Part shown: positions 24,240 through 35,654 of the stretch, in pieces
Layout: every line of letters begins with the position of its first letter
How positions within the stretch are numbered: the stretch's first letter is position 1
The notes under the pieces: generated by a model
Told to the model about the DNA's origin: nothing
The model's input: the letters and a program-made list of their open reading frames with translations, nothing else
Database searches by the model: none
Program-made: the position numbers and the translations under genes
Source of the DNA: Muscardinus avellanarius
Taxonomy: Eukaryota > Chordata > Mammalia > Rodentia > Gliridae
Assembly: GCA_963383645.1 (NCBI GenBank)
Contig: OY726557.1
Coordinates: 123,730,223-123,794,222, forward strand
DNA length: 64,000 nt
Direction: 5' to 3'

Positions 24240-24370
24240 GAGTCAGGCACAGTGGTGTACGTAATCCCAGTACTTGGGAGGCTGAGACAAGAGAATCGCA
24301 GGTTCATCACCAGCCTCTGGGGGTATAGCTCAGAAGTAGAATGCCCCTGGGTTCAATGCCCAATATCAAA
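24240..24370 (+). repeat. Internally deleted B1-ID SINE
   Basis: Begins gagtcaggcacagtggtgta. The linker is lost, so the head joins the ID tail directly (ccagcctctgggggtatagc). Confidence 0.8.
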
Positions 24371-24446
24371 ATTTTAAAAATTAAATTAAATTAATAAATA
24401 AATAGCACATAGGGTTTTCAGGCCAGAAAGAGTACTTCATCATTAC

Positions 24447-24572
24447 CTGGTTGTTACTCTCCTCCTCCTCCTCCTCATTGGTTTCTTCTCCCAAAGCCAA
24501 GAGGCTGAGAGCATTCTTGTCCTCATGGTTGGAGCCCAAGAGACCCTTTGTATATGCAGAAGTCTTGAGGCC
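24447..24572 (-). CDS. CEP164: CEP164 coding exon
   Basis: This 126-base exon encodes 42 codons and is phase 0 at both ends. It reads [20 protein letters not shown], continues [12 protein letters not shown], and ends in a Glu run followed by SNNQ. Human has the same [14 protein letters not shown] start. The donor is GTAATG, weaker than consensus. The Glu run is coded by a short GAG repeat that may vary in length between animals. Confidence 0.94.
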
Positions 24573-24918
24573 CTGTGTTGGCTCCAAATTTTAAAAAATA
24601 ATAATAATAAAGAGAGAAAGAGAGAGACTCACCAGGATGGCCTTCAGAATGACCCTGGAATGTCTTTCCACTCCATGTCCATGAAGCTGACCTGGCCATT
24701 CCAGCTCACGGTGATTCTCCTCCCTCTCCAGGGATCCCTTCTGCCCTGGCTACATGGACATCGGCACTGATGTCCCTAAGGCATGGTCTATCTTCACTGC
24801 CCAGAGTCCACAGTCAGCATTATGACTCATTTCCCACTCTAGTTATATACTTTGAGGATTGAGCCTTTTCCTTCTGTTTCTCACATGTGGACACACTGTG
24901 CACCCGGAAAACACTCAC

Positions 24919-25071
24919 CAGCAGGTCTCCAAGCTGCCCAGGCCTGGCTGAGCTCCCCAGGCTCCCACTTTGAGATCCACGAGGAGCAAAGGGCGGGGCG
25001 TCCATGAGGCCTCTTAAAGGAGCTAGGCTCCCAAGAGGGGCGTGGGCGGGGGCTAACGAGGAACCCAAGGC
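24919..25071 (-). CDS. CEP164: CEP164 coding exon
   Basis: This 153-base exon encodes 51 codons and is phase 0 at both ends. It starts [20 protein letters not shown] and ends PGQLGDLL, matching human [20 protein letters not shown]. The human exon appears to carry a few more residues before GLKTS (LPSQ, from memory), so the donor here (GTGAGT) may sit slightly upstream of the human one. The acceptor is GTTGCTTAG. Confidence 0.93.
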
Positions 25072-25155
25072 CTAAGCAACAGAAAACATCTTGTTACAAA
25101 CCGAAGAAGCCACATGGCTCTGAGAGTGTCAGAGTCAGATATAAAAATAAAACAG

Positions 25156-25606
25156 CTAGCTGGGCATAGTGGCACATGCTTGTAATCCCAGCATTCGGGA
25201 GGCTGAGACTAGAGGATCACAGTTCGTGGACACCCTCAGCTACTTAGCGAGGCCCTTTGTGACTCAGTGAGACCCAGTTTCAAAAATAAAAAGACTGCCG
25301 GGCATGGTGGCGCACGCTTGTAATCCCAGCGCTTGGAAGGCTGAGACAGGAGGATTGCACAGGTTTGAAGCCAGCCTCAGCTACTTAGTGAGGCTCTCAG
25401 CAACTTAGTGAGACCCTGTTTCCAAATAAAGTATAAAAATAGGTCTGGGAGTATAGCCCGGAGGTAGAAAAGCCTCTGGGTTCCACCCCCAGTAACACAA
25501 AAATAAATAAATAAATAAATAAATAAATAAATAGACTAAAAAATAGGGCTGGGGGTATAGCTCAGAGGTACAATCCCCTTGGGTTTCATCCCCCATACCG
25601 CAAAAA

Positions 25607-25648
<42 letters not shown>

Positions 25649-25650
25649 TA
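25156..25650 (+). repeat. Nested B1-ID SINEs with AAAT tails
   Basis: Outer head 25156-25290, inner complete copy 25298-25535, and outer ID tail 25536-25605, ending in a long (AAAT)n tract to about 25645. Confidence 0.85.
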
Positions 25651-25947
25651 AAAAACAGCTTAAATCCTGCCCGTTCAAATTTAAACCGCCTCCGCTTAGA
25701 GGCTGCTAATGAAACACAACATCCAGAAATTACCATTGTACAAACTGTGTGAGAAATCACAGGTTGGTTTCCTGATTTTTCTAACTCAAATGCTAGCTCA
25801 CAACAACAGCTCTCTTACATCTGGGCAGTGCTGTGTGGGACTCTGCTGTCCTTTCAGAAGCCATATAAGAAATATGCAGGATGAAAACACAGGGACAAAA
25901 TCCTCATTTACCAGAAGAAATCTTAATAGATAAAGTTTAAAATTGAT

Positions 25948-26390
25948 AGCTGGGCGTGATGGTGCACACTTGTAATCCCAACACTTGGGAGGCTGAGATA
26001 GGAGCATCTCAGTTCACAGACAGCCTCAGCTACTTAGTGAGGCCCTTTGTAACTGGGTGAGACCCTGTTTCAAAATAAAGAATAAAAAATAGGGCTGGGG
26101 TATAGCTCGGAGATAGAATGCCCCTGGGTTCCATCAACAGTACCACAAAAAAACAAACAAAAAAAAATTGATGAGAAACTGGGCATGATAGCTCATGCTT
26201 GTAGTCCCAGTACTTGGGAGGCTGAGACAGAAAGATCGTGCAGGTTTGAAGCCAGCCTCAGCTACTTAAGTAAGACCCTCCATAACTTAGTGAGACCCTG
26301 TTTCTAAACAAAATATAAAATAGGTCTGGGAGTTTAGCCTGGAGGTAGAAAGCCCCTGGATTCAATCTCCAATACCACAAAAAAAATGTA
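25948..26390 (+). repeat. Two B1-ID composite SINEs
   Basis: Copies at 25948-26160 and 26173-26390, of different subfamilies (TTTCAAAAT and TTTCTAAAC linkers). Confidence 0.9.
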
Positions 26391-26835
26391 ATAAAATTTT
26401 TGAGAAAAAGCAGTCTCAAAATATTATTGACAAGATGGAAGGAAGTACACACCAGAAGTGGCTGTCTCTGGGGAAGGCTCTGTATACAGGAGAACTAATA
26501 CTTTGTCATATGCTTTTTATATAACTATGGGCATGTATTACTTTAATTAAAGTATATAGAACTATTTTAAAAATATGCATAAGCAACAAAAGAACTTTCC
26601 CTTCTCTGCTGAGCAAGGTGATTGACAAGAGCCTTGCCAAGGCAGTGATGGACAACCAAGTCCCTCTGTCTCCCTGTTCTCATAAAGGCTTCTCGACAGA
26701 AGACTCTCCACTCCCAGGTCACACATCCGTACAGTTAAGAGGTGCACTCTTGGCTAGAGCTCTGCTGAGCACGTCCAATGGGACGGTGACTGCAAGGGGA
26801 TCTACGAGAAGCTGGGGCACCCGAGTCCTATTTTC

Positions 26836-26839
26836 AATC

Positions 26840-26882
<43 letters not shown>

Positions 26883-27218
26883 TTGGTGGTACCCAGAGGC
26901 TTTATACCTCCAGGTTATCTCCCAGACCTATTTTTTATATTTTATTTGGAAACAGGGTGTTACTAAGTTGCTGAGAAATCTCACTAAGTAGCTGAGGCTG
27001 GCTTCGAACCTGTGCAATCCTCCTGTCTCAGCCTCCCAAGCACGGGGATTACAAGCGTACGCCACTATGCCCGGCAATCTTTTTTATTTTTGAAACAGGG
27101 TCTCACTGAGTTGTGAAAGGGCCTCACTAAGTAGCTGAAGCTGTCCATGAACTGCGATCCTCCGGTCTCAGCCTCCCGGAATGCTGGGATTACAAGCATG
27201 CGCCACCATGCCCAGTAA
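26836..27218 (-). repeat. Two minus-strand SINEs with (ATTT)n
   Basis: 26836-26884 is (TTTA)n, followed by a complete minus-strand copy to 27074. 27075-27218 is the head of another copy. Confidence 0.87.
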
Positions 27219-27507
27219 CTCCATTCCTTTCTAACCTAGCAGGGAATGAAGAAAGAATGGGGACTCAGAGTAATATTTTACACTTGCTATAATTAGTGTG
27301 TAATATGTCTCCAAATCAAAATGATACATCTGAAATCAACAACCCTTTAACCCTGTTTGTTCTGGAGAAACCAAAGGGCACTAGTTAGCATGTTAAGATG
27401 GGGAGCATTTTAATTTGGGGACCTGGAAAGCAGACAGCTTTATTAGGTTGGAACAGCAGTACTATCCATAAAATATAAGCCAAGAACCCTACTGTTTATG
27501 CATTTTC

Positions 27508-27707
27508 TTTTCATTTTTTTTTTTTTGTGTGTGTGGGGGGGGTAGGGGCTTTTCTACCTCCAGGCTATACTCCCAGACCCTTTTTTATATTTTATTTGGA
27601 AACAGGGTCTCACTAAGTTGCTAAATGCCTCACTAAGTAGCTGAGGCTGGCTTCGAACCTGTGCGATCCTCCTGTCTCAGCCTCCCAAGTGCCACCACGC
27701 CCGGCTG
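27508..27707 (-). repeat. B1-ID composite SINE
   Basis: Minus strand, starting with a T run, GT units and a G run, ending ccaccacgcccggc. Confidence 0.9.
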
Positions 27708-27901
27708 TTTATGAATTTTCTATATTGTAATTTTTGGTCTTAAGTTGATAGATGAATGTTTGTTCCACAGACGGTGATAACTTTTCCTCTCTTCCTCCAT
27801 TAGATAAAGTAATTAATGGATTCCTTGAAGGGGAGCATCACCACTTATTAAAGTATACATGGTTAGAATAATCAATAAGCAGGTTTTCTAGGAGAGAAAA
27901 A

Positions 27902-27971
27902 GAGGAGGAGGAGGAGGAGGAGGAGGAGGAGGAGGAGGAGGAGGAGGAGGAGGAGGAGGAGGAGGAGGAGG
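27902..27971. repeat. (GGA)n microsatellite in CEP164 intron
   Basis: About 23 uninterrupted GGA units. CEP164 RNA carries the complementary pyrimidine repeat. Confidence 0.97.
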
Positions 27972-28204
27972 GACCCAGAGGAAGGCAAGCTGAGTTCAGA
28001 CCAGCCGCCTTCTCAGCCAAGCCTCAGCATAGGGGCCAGGCCACCAGGAGGGCCTAGCAGAAATTATTTCTGCACAAGGTAGGTATTAGGTTCTGAGCTA
28101 AAAAATGAGGTGAGAACCACTCCTAAGCCTCTGTAGGTCCTGACCATCTGGCCCACTGAAGAATGCCTTTGCTGGAGAGAAAAGGAGCTGATGATCATAA
28201 AACT

Positions 28205-28405
28205 AACCAACAGTGCCTGAGCACAGGCTCTGGCTAAACACCTTACATCAAAGTTTCATGTTACTCTCAAAATGAAGGCCTGAAGTGGCCTCTGCCATTA
28301 TCCACAGATCCTACGTGAGAAAACAGAGGTTGGTGAGGTAAAGACCCCTGCTCAAAGCCACAGGGCCACCGAGGGGCAGATGGGACTGGGACCCAGGGCT
28401 ATCTC
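28205..28405 (+). repeat. MIR relic
   Basis: Diverged MIR: ggctctggctaaacacctta, then tgagaaaacagaggttggtg and gctcaaagccacagggccac. Confidence 0.68.
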
Positions 28406-28559
28406 TAAGAGACTATTTCCTACTACCTCCTGACCATGGGAGGAAAAAAAAAAAGAGGTCTGGGGAACTGCTCCAAGTGAACCGTATGCAAGCAAGGCCT
28501 ACTCCTGCCTTTGGTCCTTCCAACCAGCCCCAGTGTATCAGTAAGAGAAATTCTTCCCA

Positions 28560-28890
28560 CATGGTATTTATGGAAAATTACAGACTCCTAACACGGCTAA
28601 TTTGCTAGCATGCTAGGGGTTTGAGGGAGGGAGACAGGCATGCCGGAGGCTTTGTTCTCCCAGGCCTTTACTAAATCAGCGGTTAGCAGGGAAATTATAC
28701 ATTCGTGGCTCCGAGCTGATCATCTTCTATAAATGGCCATTAACCCTGAGTACAGGGCTGTGTGTGGCATTGTCCTTCTGAGCACATAAACTTGCTGCCG
28801 TTGAGCTAATTAAAACTTTCAGGATAATCTGGAGCTTATCTGATATTTATAGTGCTATAGTAGTTATTAGAGCTAACAGAGAATCAGTGC
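28560..28890. other. Repeat-free AT-rich block, candidate conserved enhancer
   Basis: No transposon resemblance. Rich in homeodomain-like TAATTA, GATA-like TTATCT and similar short motifs (gagctaattaaaactttcag, tcttctataaatggccatta). This composition is typical of conserved non-coding elements; conservation itself was not tested. Confidence 0.35.
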
Positions 28891-29648
28891 ACGCCAGCAA
28901 TTAGGAACCAGAGGGAACAACTGGGTAAAGCAACAGCTGGGCCACAGCGAAGGAGCTGGGAAATTCAGATTGATCCCTATGGTCTCTGATCCAGCTGGAC
29001 CTGAATGAAGAATAGGATGACTCTCTTTCAAGGAACAAAGCACCAGAATGACAGGGCAAGCCCAGCCTTCAGGAAATCTGAGTAGGTGAGGCGTGGAGTC
29101 ACCACAAGGTCTGCATAAACCTGACACACTAGCTATGGGGTTTTCTGGGGAAGAAGCTGATCACTGACTGGCAGAGGGAGATCATGGGTTTGGTCCTTCA
29201 CGAGAGTATTAACTCCAGTTCTGTGCATTTCCACAAAGGGACAGGTGCAGAGCTTTGGGATCGGGTGCCTACTCTCTAGAATGAGCTCATGAAAGACTTC
29301 CCAAATCCTACAGGGTGCCTGTGCGAGGGCCAGGATCAGCACCACCCCACCACCCTCAGAACTGACTGCCTTCAAAGCCCAGGAACCACTTCTGAGTTAC
29401 AGTTAGATCCAGGGAAAGGAGGTCATGGACACCTTCAGCTCTATCTTGCAGGTGATGAGGTAGAAGGAATGTGAAATACGCATCATCCCTTAAGAGAGCC
29501 ATCTGAGTAGTCAGGGACTGGCAATCACCAAGGGCATGTGTGTGACAGGACAACGGGCCCAAGGACTTTGGTAGGTAGCTTCCCCTGCTCCCTCCCTGCT
29601 GAGTTCACTGTGGCTGGAGGCCCCAGACCACCTCCCCAAAAAGCCTAC
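28891..29648. other. CEP164 intron next to the giant exon
   Basis: About 760 bases with no recognised element or exon. Confidence 0.65.
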
Positions 29649-31237
29649 CTGATTGAGAAGTTGCATCCTGCCTGGCTCTGCAGCAGACTCTCTGCCGGAA
29701 CTCAGCTCGACTAGCCCCTCCCTGAGGGGGCTGCTGCTTGGCTGGCAATGGGCTTGCTGAGCAGCCACTTGCCCAGCAGGAGTGAGGGCCTCCTCCTGAG
29801 GATGCTCCAGCAGCTCCGACCCCCAAGCCAGAAATCTTGAGTCCCTGTCCATGGCTCTGAGGGCCTCATGCTCAGCCTCGTTAGACATCCTAGAAGACTC
29901 AGCAGCCATGCAACAGACCATGCTGGCGATGTCTTTGCATGGCATTTCCTGCATGCTCTCAGGCAGCCCTAGGCCCTCCAGCCGCCTGGAGATCTTGACC
30001 ATCTGCAGGATGTGCTGGTAGAACCTTTGATCCTCAGAGTAGTCTTCACTCTCTGACTGCTCATCAGCGGAGCTTTGCAGGTGTGGCAACTGGGGCACCA
30101 GGTAGGGGCAGGGGTGTTGCTCTCTAGGCCTGGGGCCTGACTGACCCACACCGGGCACAGGTCCCTGGGTGCTCTTCAGGTCCCAAGGGAAGTTGTTCAC
30201 CTCGCCCAGGATCTGAGAACCAAGATGCAAGGCCAGGCTGCTGCTGCTACCACCACTGTTGCTCTCCAGATCAGACAAAGACACACTGGCCTTTCTATCT
30301 TCATCAGGGAGTTCTGGAGACCCTGGGGGGTGTCTCTTCTCACTGGGAGGAGCCCCTGCATGGGCATTCTGAGCTGACTCTGATGCCAGGACATTAGGTG
30401 GTATCAGAAATAGTCCCTGCGGTGGATCTTCAGCTGAGGCCCCTGGAGCCTCAGGGTTGCTGGGCTCTGCTTCATCATAGCTCCCTGGGTTGTCCTTGTT
30501 GACAAGCTTGGAGACTTGTCCGAGCCACAGTTCTGGGGACTCTCTCCTTCGTCTCCCCCTGCCCAGGCTCCCACCCTCCCCAGGAACTCCATGCCAGCTC
30601 AGGTCTTCCACCGGGCTGCCATCTAGTAAGAAAAGCTTGTTCCTCCCCGTAGGCAGCATGTGGTCAGAAGAACAAGGGGACAGGAAGGGCTCCTCCTCAG
30701 GAGATGGCAAGGGAATGGGGCTCTGCCCCTTGTCCCCACCAGGGCCGGTGGAGCTCAACGTAGTTATGCTGTGACTGGGCTGCTCCCCTCTCACCTGCAA
30801 GCCCTTGATGGTTTCAGAAAACCTAGAGTGGACAGGGGCCTGGTTCCTGCTTTCTAACACATCCTGTCCATTCTGAAGAAGCCCCATGTTCTGAGGGCCG
30901 CGAGTGCTGGGTTTCTGCTGTCTGGTCTTCATTTCCAGCTCTTCTATTTCAGGGTCTGAAAACCCCAGGTAGATTTTCTCTGTTGCCTTCTGGGATGTCT
31001 CCAGATCCTGCTGCTCCGCTAATTCTACCCTGTGTTGGGCTGGAGCCCTGCCTAAGATTTTCTCCACATCAGCAAAGATCTGGTGGGTCCGGGAAGGTTG
31101 GCCTTTGGAGAGTGGCTGCAGTTTGCTGGGGAAGGCACCCAGGCAAGGCCAAGGAATGTTACCCAGCATGCACGGGCTCTTCCCTCTCTTAAAGGAGCCC
31201 TCACTTATAGCCTGCATCTCTTGGTCTATGTCCAGAT
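29649..31237 (-). CDS. CEP164: CEP164 giant internal exon, 529 codons
   Basis: This exon has 1589 bases: two bases completing Asp, then 529 open codons. The acceptor is a very strong pyrimidine tract ending GGGCTTGCAG and the donor is CAG/GTAGGC. The start reads LDIDQEMQAISEGSFKRG. The body is Ser/Pro/Glu-rich. It ends with an acidic patch (SESEDYSEDQ) leading into a hydrophobic, probably helical segment FYQHILQMVKISRRLEGLGL, then a Cys-containing stretch KDIASMVCCMAAESSRM, and last GRMQLLNQ. An uninterrupted frame of this length with exact phase agreement on both sides is unlikely by chance. The human 1460-residue reference, as I remember it, lacks this exon, so it may be alternatively included. 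Confidence 0.85.
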
Positions 31238-32008
31238 CTGCAAGCCCAGGTGCTGGGAGAGGGGATGGGCCACGAAGAAAGAAGGAAGGAGGCAGAAATC
31301 CCTGCTCAGGCTGTGTTTCCTAGATGGGTATATAAACATGCAGAGAAAACTAAGGCAAAGCACTGATTTATAGTTGCTACTTAAGCCCTTGGTGAGCACT
31401 TAGCCCAAACCCTCCCTCCATTTAAAATAAAGCAGAAAGCAAAGCAGGAAGAGAAGCTAAACTCCCTCAAATCGAAAATATGCTCCTGTCCCCTTCTCTG
31501 CACAGAGAAGGCTGGGCCAGATCAATGGCCTGCCATCCTTGCTCCAGAAGGGCCAGGGATGTAGCACCCAGAAGCAGCAGAGCAGGCATCACCAGGATCT
31601 ATGCCCCCAGGCTCAACCAGGACAGCTCCACTCCTCCATTCCTAGTTTTTAACACTGGACTTCTAGAGAGGAACCGACTTGAAGAAAGGGCTTTACTACT
31701 AACAAAAGTCAGAAAATGGCCAGCCATGTTATCCCATTCTCCCATCTAGTTCTCAGTTCTATGACTGGTTACTATTTTAATGACTGTCTACCTTATTGAG
31801 GACTCCCAGAAACTTCCTAAGAGGGAGGGAAGCAAAGAAATACAATCAATGGCCTAAGCTTTGGAAACTCAGTCCAGTACCTCTCCCAAGGGCACAGGAG
31901 GCAGAGAAGACACCCTAAAGACCAACCAGCCCCCACAAACAGTCACACTAAACACCACCTGGCTGAGTGACCCCTCAAAACCAAACCCCCCAAGTCCAGG
32001 TCACCTAC
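31238..32008. other. CEP164 intron between giant and small cassette exons
   Basis: 771 bases, free of SINEs, with a strong pyrimidine tract just before the giant exon acceptor. Nothing else recognised. Confidence 0.7.
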
Positions 32009-32084
32009 CTGGCACAGGCCTGCCCCCTGGATAAGCTTGAGGTGCCAGACTGATGGCCCAGGACTGCCCAAGTATCCTCATTTC
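32009..32084 (-). CDS. CEP164: CEP164 small exon preceding the giant exon
   Basis: This 76-base exon encodes 25 codons plus one base. It reads EMRILGQSWAISLAPQAYPG and then GRPVP, and its last G joins AT of the next exon to make Asp. The acceptor is GGAATTCAG and the donor is GTAGGT. I found it because the giant exon starts in a phase that the WW exon cannot supply, and this segment is the one good candidate that bridges them. No domain is recognised. Confidence 0.75.
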
Positions 32085-32482
32085 CTGAATTCCATAGCAG
32101 GAGCCCTTTATAGCAGGATTCAGACACACACCCAGACTCAAGACCACCACCCAAACCCCTTTCCAGGACCCACACTTCATTCCCTCTTCCACCATCAGTC
32201 ATGCCAGAGCCTGCTGGATGTCTGATCACTAGTGATCACTAGCTTGAACAATCCTGGGCTAATGAAAAGCCCATCAGCCAAACTGTCCTTCAAACATACA
32301 ATATTTAAACATTCAACCTATTTGGCCATTACCTGTCCTTTTTTCTCTATCTAGAGAAATGGGGTTGTCGTCTTGTTTCTCAGAACCATGAAGGATATGT
32401 CTGGGACAAGAGGAAGGGAGAAGTAGCACAGAGCTTGAATGTGATTTTTTTAAAAAAAGCTAAATTAATCAACAATTGTACA

Positions 32483-32698
32483 AGCCAGGCGTGGTGGCGC
32501 ATGCTTATAATCCCAGTACTTGGGAGGCTGAGACAGAAGGATTGCTGGTTCGCGGCCAACCTCAGCTACTTAGTGAGGCCCTCTGCAATTTAGTTTTAAA
32601 ATAAAAAACTAAAAAATAAATAGGGCTGGGGGTGTAGCTCAGAGGTAGAATGCCCCTGGATTCAATACCCAATACCACAAAAAAAAAAAAAAAAAAAA
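32483..32698 (+). repeat. B1-ID composite SINE
   Basis: Complete copy with a 19-base A tail. Confidence 0.92.
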
Positions 32699-32727
32699 GC
32701 CAGAATTGACACCGCAGGTAAGAAGAC

Positions 32728-33345
32728 AGGACTGGGAGTATAGCTCCGTGGTAGAGCACTTGCCTAACATGTATGAGGCCCAGGCACTGCAAGGTGAAAA
32801 GAAAAAGCCAGATATGGTGGCACATACCTATAATCCCAGTACTTAGAAGGCTGAGACAGGAGGATCACAGGTTAGAGGCCAGCCTCAGCAACTTAGTGAG
32901 CTACTGTTTCAAAATTTAAAAAGGTCAGCCGGGCGTGGTGGCACACGCTTGTAATCCCCGCACTTGGGAGGCAGAGACAGGAGGATCGCGCTGGTTCAAA
33001 GCCAGCCGTGCTGGCTTGAGAGACCCTGTTTCCAAATAAAAATATAAAAATTAGGTCTGGGAGTGTAGCCCAGAGGTAGAAGGGTTTCCAGGAACCCTGG
33101 TACCAAAAAAAAAAAAAAAAATTAAAAAGGGTTAGGGAAGCCGGGCATGGTGGCGCACACTTGTAATCCCAGCATTCGGGAGGCTGAGATAGAAGGATCA
33201 TGGTTTGCAGATAGCCTCAGCTACTTAGGCCCTCTGCAACTTAGTGAGACCCTATTTCAAAATAAAGAATAAAAAAAGGGCAGGAGGTATAGCTCAGAGG
33301 TCCAACACCCCTGGGTTCCATCCCTACACCCATAAAAAAAAAAAA
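32728..33345 (+). repeat. ID SINE and nested B1-ID SINEs
   Basis: ID monomer at 32728-32797 (ctgggagtatagctccgtgg). Head-only copy 32806-32925, broken by a hairpin-middle copy at 32928-33118. A third copy at 33138-33345. Confidence 0.85.
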
Positions 33346-34256
33346 AAGAAAGAAAGAATTTTTGCTAGGAAGTAAGCACCAGACTCTGGTGCAAAATAAA
33401 AATAATAAACAAAAGACAAGACAATCAGACCAGTGAGAAGGCTGAAGAACCTTCCCAGTACTGTCCATGGCTGAGCTGAGTTTTCGCAGGCCCCTTTCCT
33501 CAATGTGCCTGCAGCCTCTCCCGGGGGTGGAAGAATGCCTGGCCCCGCACCACTAGCATCAGAGAGAGCCTGGGCTTCACTTCAGGTCCAGCTCACTCAA
33601 CCTCCTTGAAATGAGAGCAATAACTTCTGCCTCCTAAATTCAGACATGCAATAGGGACAAATAAAAGAATAATAAATGAGAGAACTTTGAACTCAGTACA
33701 AAAGCGACTCAAGTCCATGGTGATCACACTGCAATACAATTTCAGGTATCCACTACTAACCAAGCACTGGCAACCAAGATGAGCCACGAAGCAGAGAAGG
33801 CCCAAGACACAGCTTGTGAATCTTGAACGCACTGGTGTTCTGACGACTATACTCACACCACTTTAAAACAAATAACCAGACCATACTAGGATGGCCAGAC
33901 TCCTTCATCGAGGCCCACTGGACCCCGCCAACACCCTGTCCTCTCTCCAAAGTGGCAGATGCCATTACTTCTTAAACTACTGAAAAACATCCTCCACTGG
34001 GCGTCCTCTCACACTAAGTTTCTATGTAACACATGCTTTCCAATGGGAGAAAAGAGAATTATTTAAAGATGGCAACAACTGCCAGGAGCTCAAAGAAAAA
34101 AATCTACCAGAAGGTGGATAGATTTACATAATGTACTCTGAAGAATTCACTGCTGTTATGTTATGCTGAACCTCCTGACTGTAGACACCTACAGGACCAC
34201 AATACCTCTGGGGTTTCAGCCGTGGCCTCTCTGAGAGCTGGCATCCACTAACTTAC

Positions 34257-34461
34257 CAGGGGACTTTTGGAGGTTTCTTTGTCCTTCTTTTCTTTCTTTT
34301 CTTTTTTCTTTTTCTTGTCTTTCTTCTTAATGGCCCCAGGAGTTGACAGCTTCCCCCGCTCTTGAACCACCAAGTTCCGATAGTGCTCATCACAGGGATG
34401 ATCCCACATGGACTGCCCATTGGCAAAGTTGAAATAGTAAATATCACCTGTGATGTCCTGG
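34257..34461 (-). CDS. CEP164: CEP164 exon with most of the WW domain and a lysine run
   Basis: This 205-base exon begins [20 protein letters not shown] and continues [19 protein letters not shown]. It carries the core strands and the second tryptophan (Trp84) of the WW domain, which with the preceding exon binds TTBK2 in human. Arg93, mutated in human ciliopathy, is present. After the domain comes a Lys/Glu-rich basic segment ([16 protein letters not shown]) ending KETSKSPL. The acceptor is CTCTCCCCAG and the donor is GTAAGT. It ends on a codon boundary, so it can join either the next small exon or the ALGSS exon in frame. Confidence 0.96.
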
Positions 34462-34514
34462 CTGGGGAGAGCAGAGTTCAGGAGTCAGTCCCTGCGTAGA
34501 ACCAAAGCTACTTA

Positions 34515-34516
<2 letters not shown>

Positions 34517-34561
<45 letters not shown>

Positions 34562-34600
34562 AAAAGAAAAAAGGAAAAGAAAAAAGAAGAAAAGGGTTAG
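34517..34600. repeat. (CA)n with A/G-rich tail
   Basis: CA run to about 34555, then an AAAAGG-rich purine stretch. Confidence 0.93.
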
Positions 34601-34714
34601 AGGCAGAGAAGAAGGTGCAAAGTGGGTTAACACAAAATCAAAGGTACCTTTTGGCTAAGGTAAGGAGTTAACTCAAACGTAGACTCAATAGGCTGAGATA
34701 CCTAAGGACTTCTT

Positions 34715-35136
34715 AATGCAAAAAAAGCATTATATAATATACCACTGGGGGATTAGCATATTCGAATTAGAAGGAAACCACCTGAAATCTTTAGCAAACA
34801 TTAAGAGCAATCTCTTCAAGCACAGGAACAATAAACAGATGTCGTTTATCACATTTCTCTTATTGGCAATAATAAACAGAATTTCTAGCCAATGTAATAA
34901 TACAAAGAAATAAATTTTAAAATTTTAATACTGGAGCTAGGCGTGGTGGTACACTCTTGTAATCCCAGTACTTGGGAAGGTGAAAGACCAGCCTTGGCAA
35001 CTTCAAAAGGCTCTCAGCAATTTAGCAAGACCCTGTTCAAATAAAAATGTAGTATCAGGCTGGGGGTGTAGCTCAGAAGTATAATGCCCCTGGATTCCAT
35101 CCCCAATACAACATACACACATGCATGCATGCACGT

Positions 35137-35175
<39 letters not shown>

Positions 35176-35345
35176 GGCACACACACAAAAAAAACACTTT
35201 ACTACTCAAAATGGAATAATAAAATGGTTCTTATTTGCAGATATTATTTTTCTGCATAATACATGTAAAAGAATCTACAAACATTAGAAACAGAACATCT
35301 GGCATGGCAGTTGGATATACAAGATCAATAATAAAAACAAATAGT
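34715..35345 (+). repeat. Old L1 ORF2 fragments interrupted by a SINE and (CA)n
   Basis: 34715-34920 and 35205-35345 resemble L1 reverse-transcriptase sequence (atttctagccaatgtaataa; ttatttgcagatattatttt). A B1-ID SINE at 34932-35120 with a (CA)n tail to about 35184 lies between. Confidence 0.65.
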
Positions 35346-35354
35346 GTAAAGCTA

Positions 35355-35625
35355 AGCATGGTTCCGCACACTTGCAATCCCAGCATGTGGAAGGCTGAGT
35401 CAGGAGGCTTGTGGTCACAGACAGCCTCAGCTACTCAGTGAGGCTCTTTGCAACTCAGTAAGACCCTGTTTCAAAATAAAGAATAAAAAATAGGGCTGGA
35501 GGTGTAGCTTGGAGGCAGAATGCCCCTGGGTTCCATCCCCAATACCACCACAAAAAAAAGAAAAAAAATGGGGTGAAGCTCCAGGGTCAAATTCCCCTGG
35601 GTTCAATCCAAGTACAAAAAAAAAA
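35355..35625 (+). repeat. B1-ID SINE plus duplicated ID tail
   Basis: Complete copy to 35556, followed by a second partial ID tail (ccctgggttcaatccaagta) ending in an A run. Confidence 0.8.
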
Positions 35626-35654
35626 AAAATGATACATATACATACAAACATATA

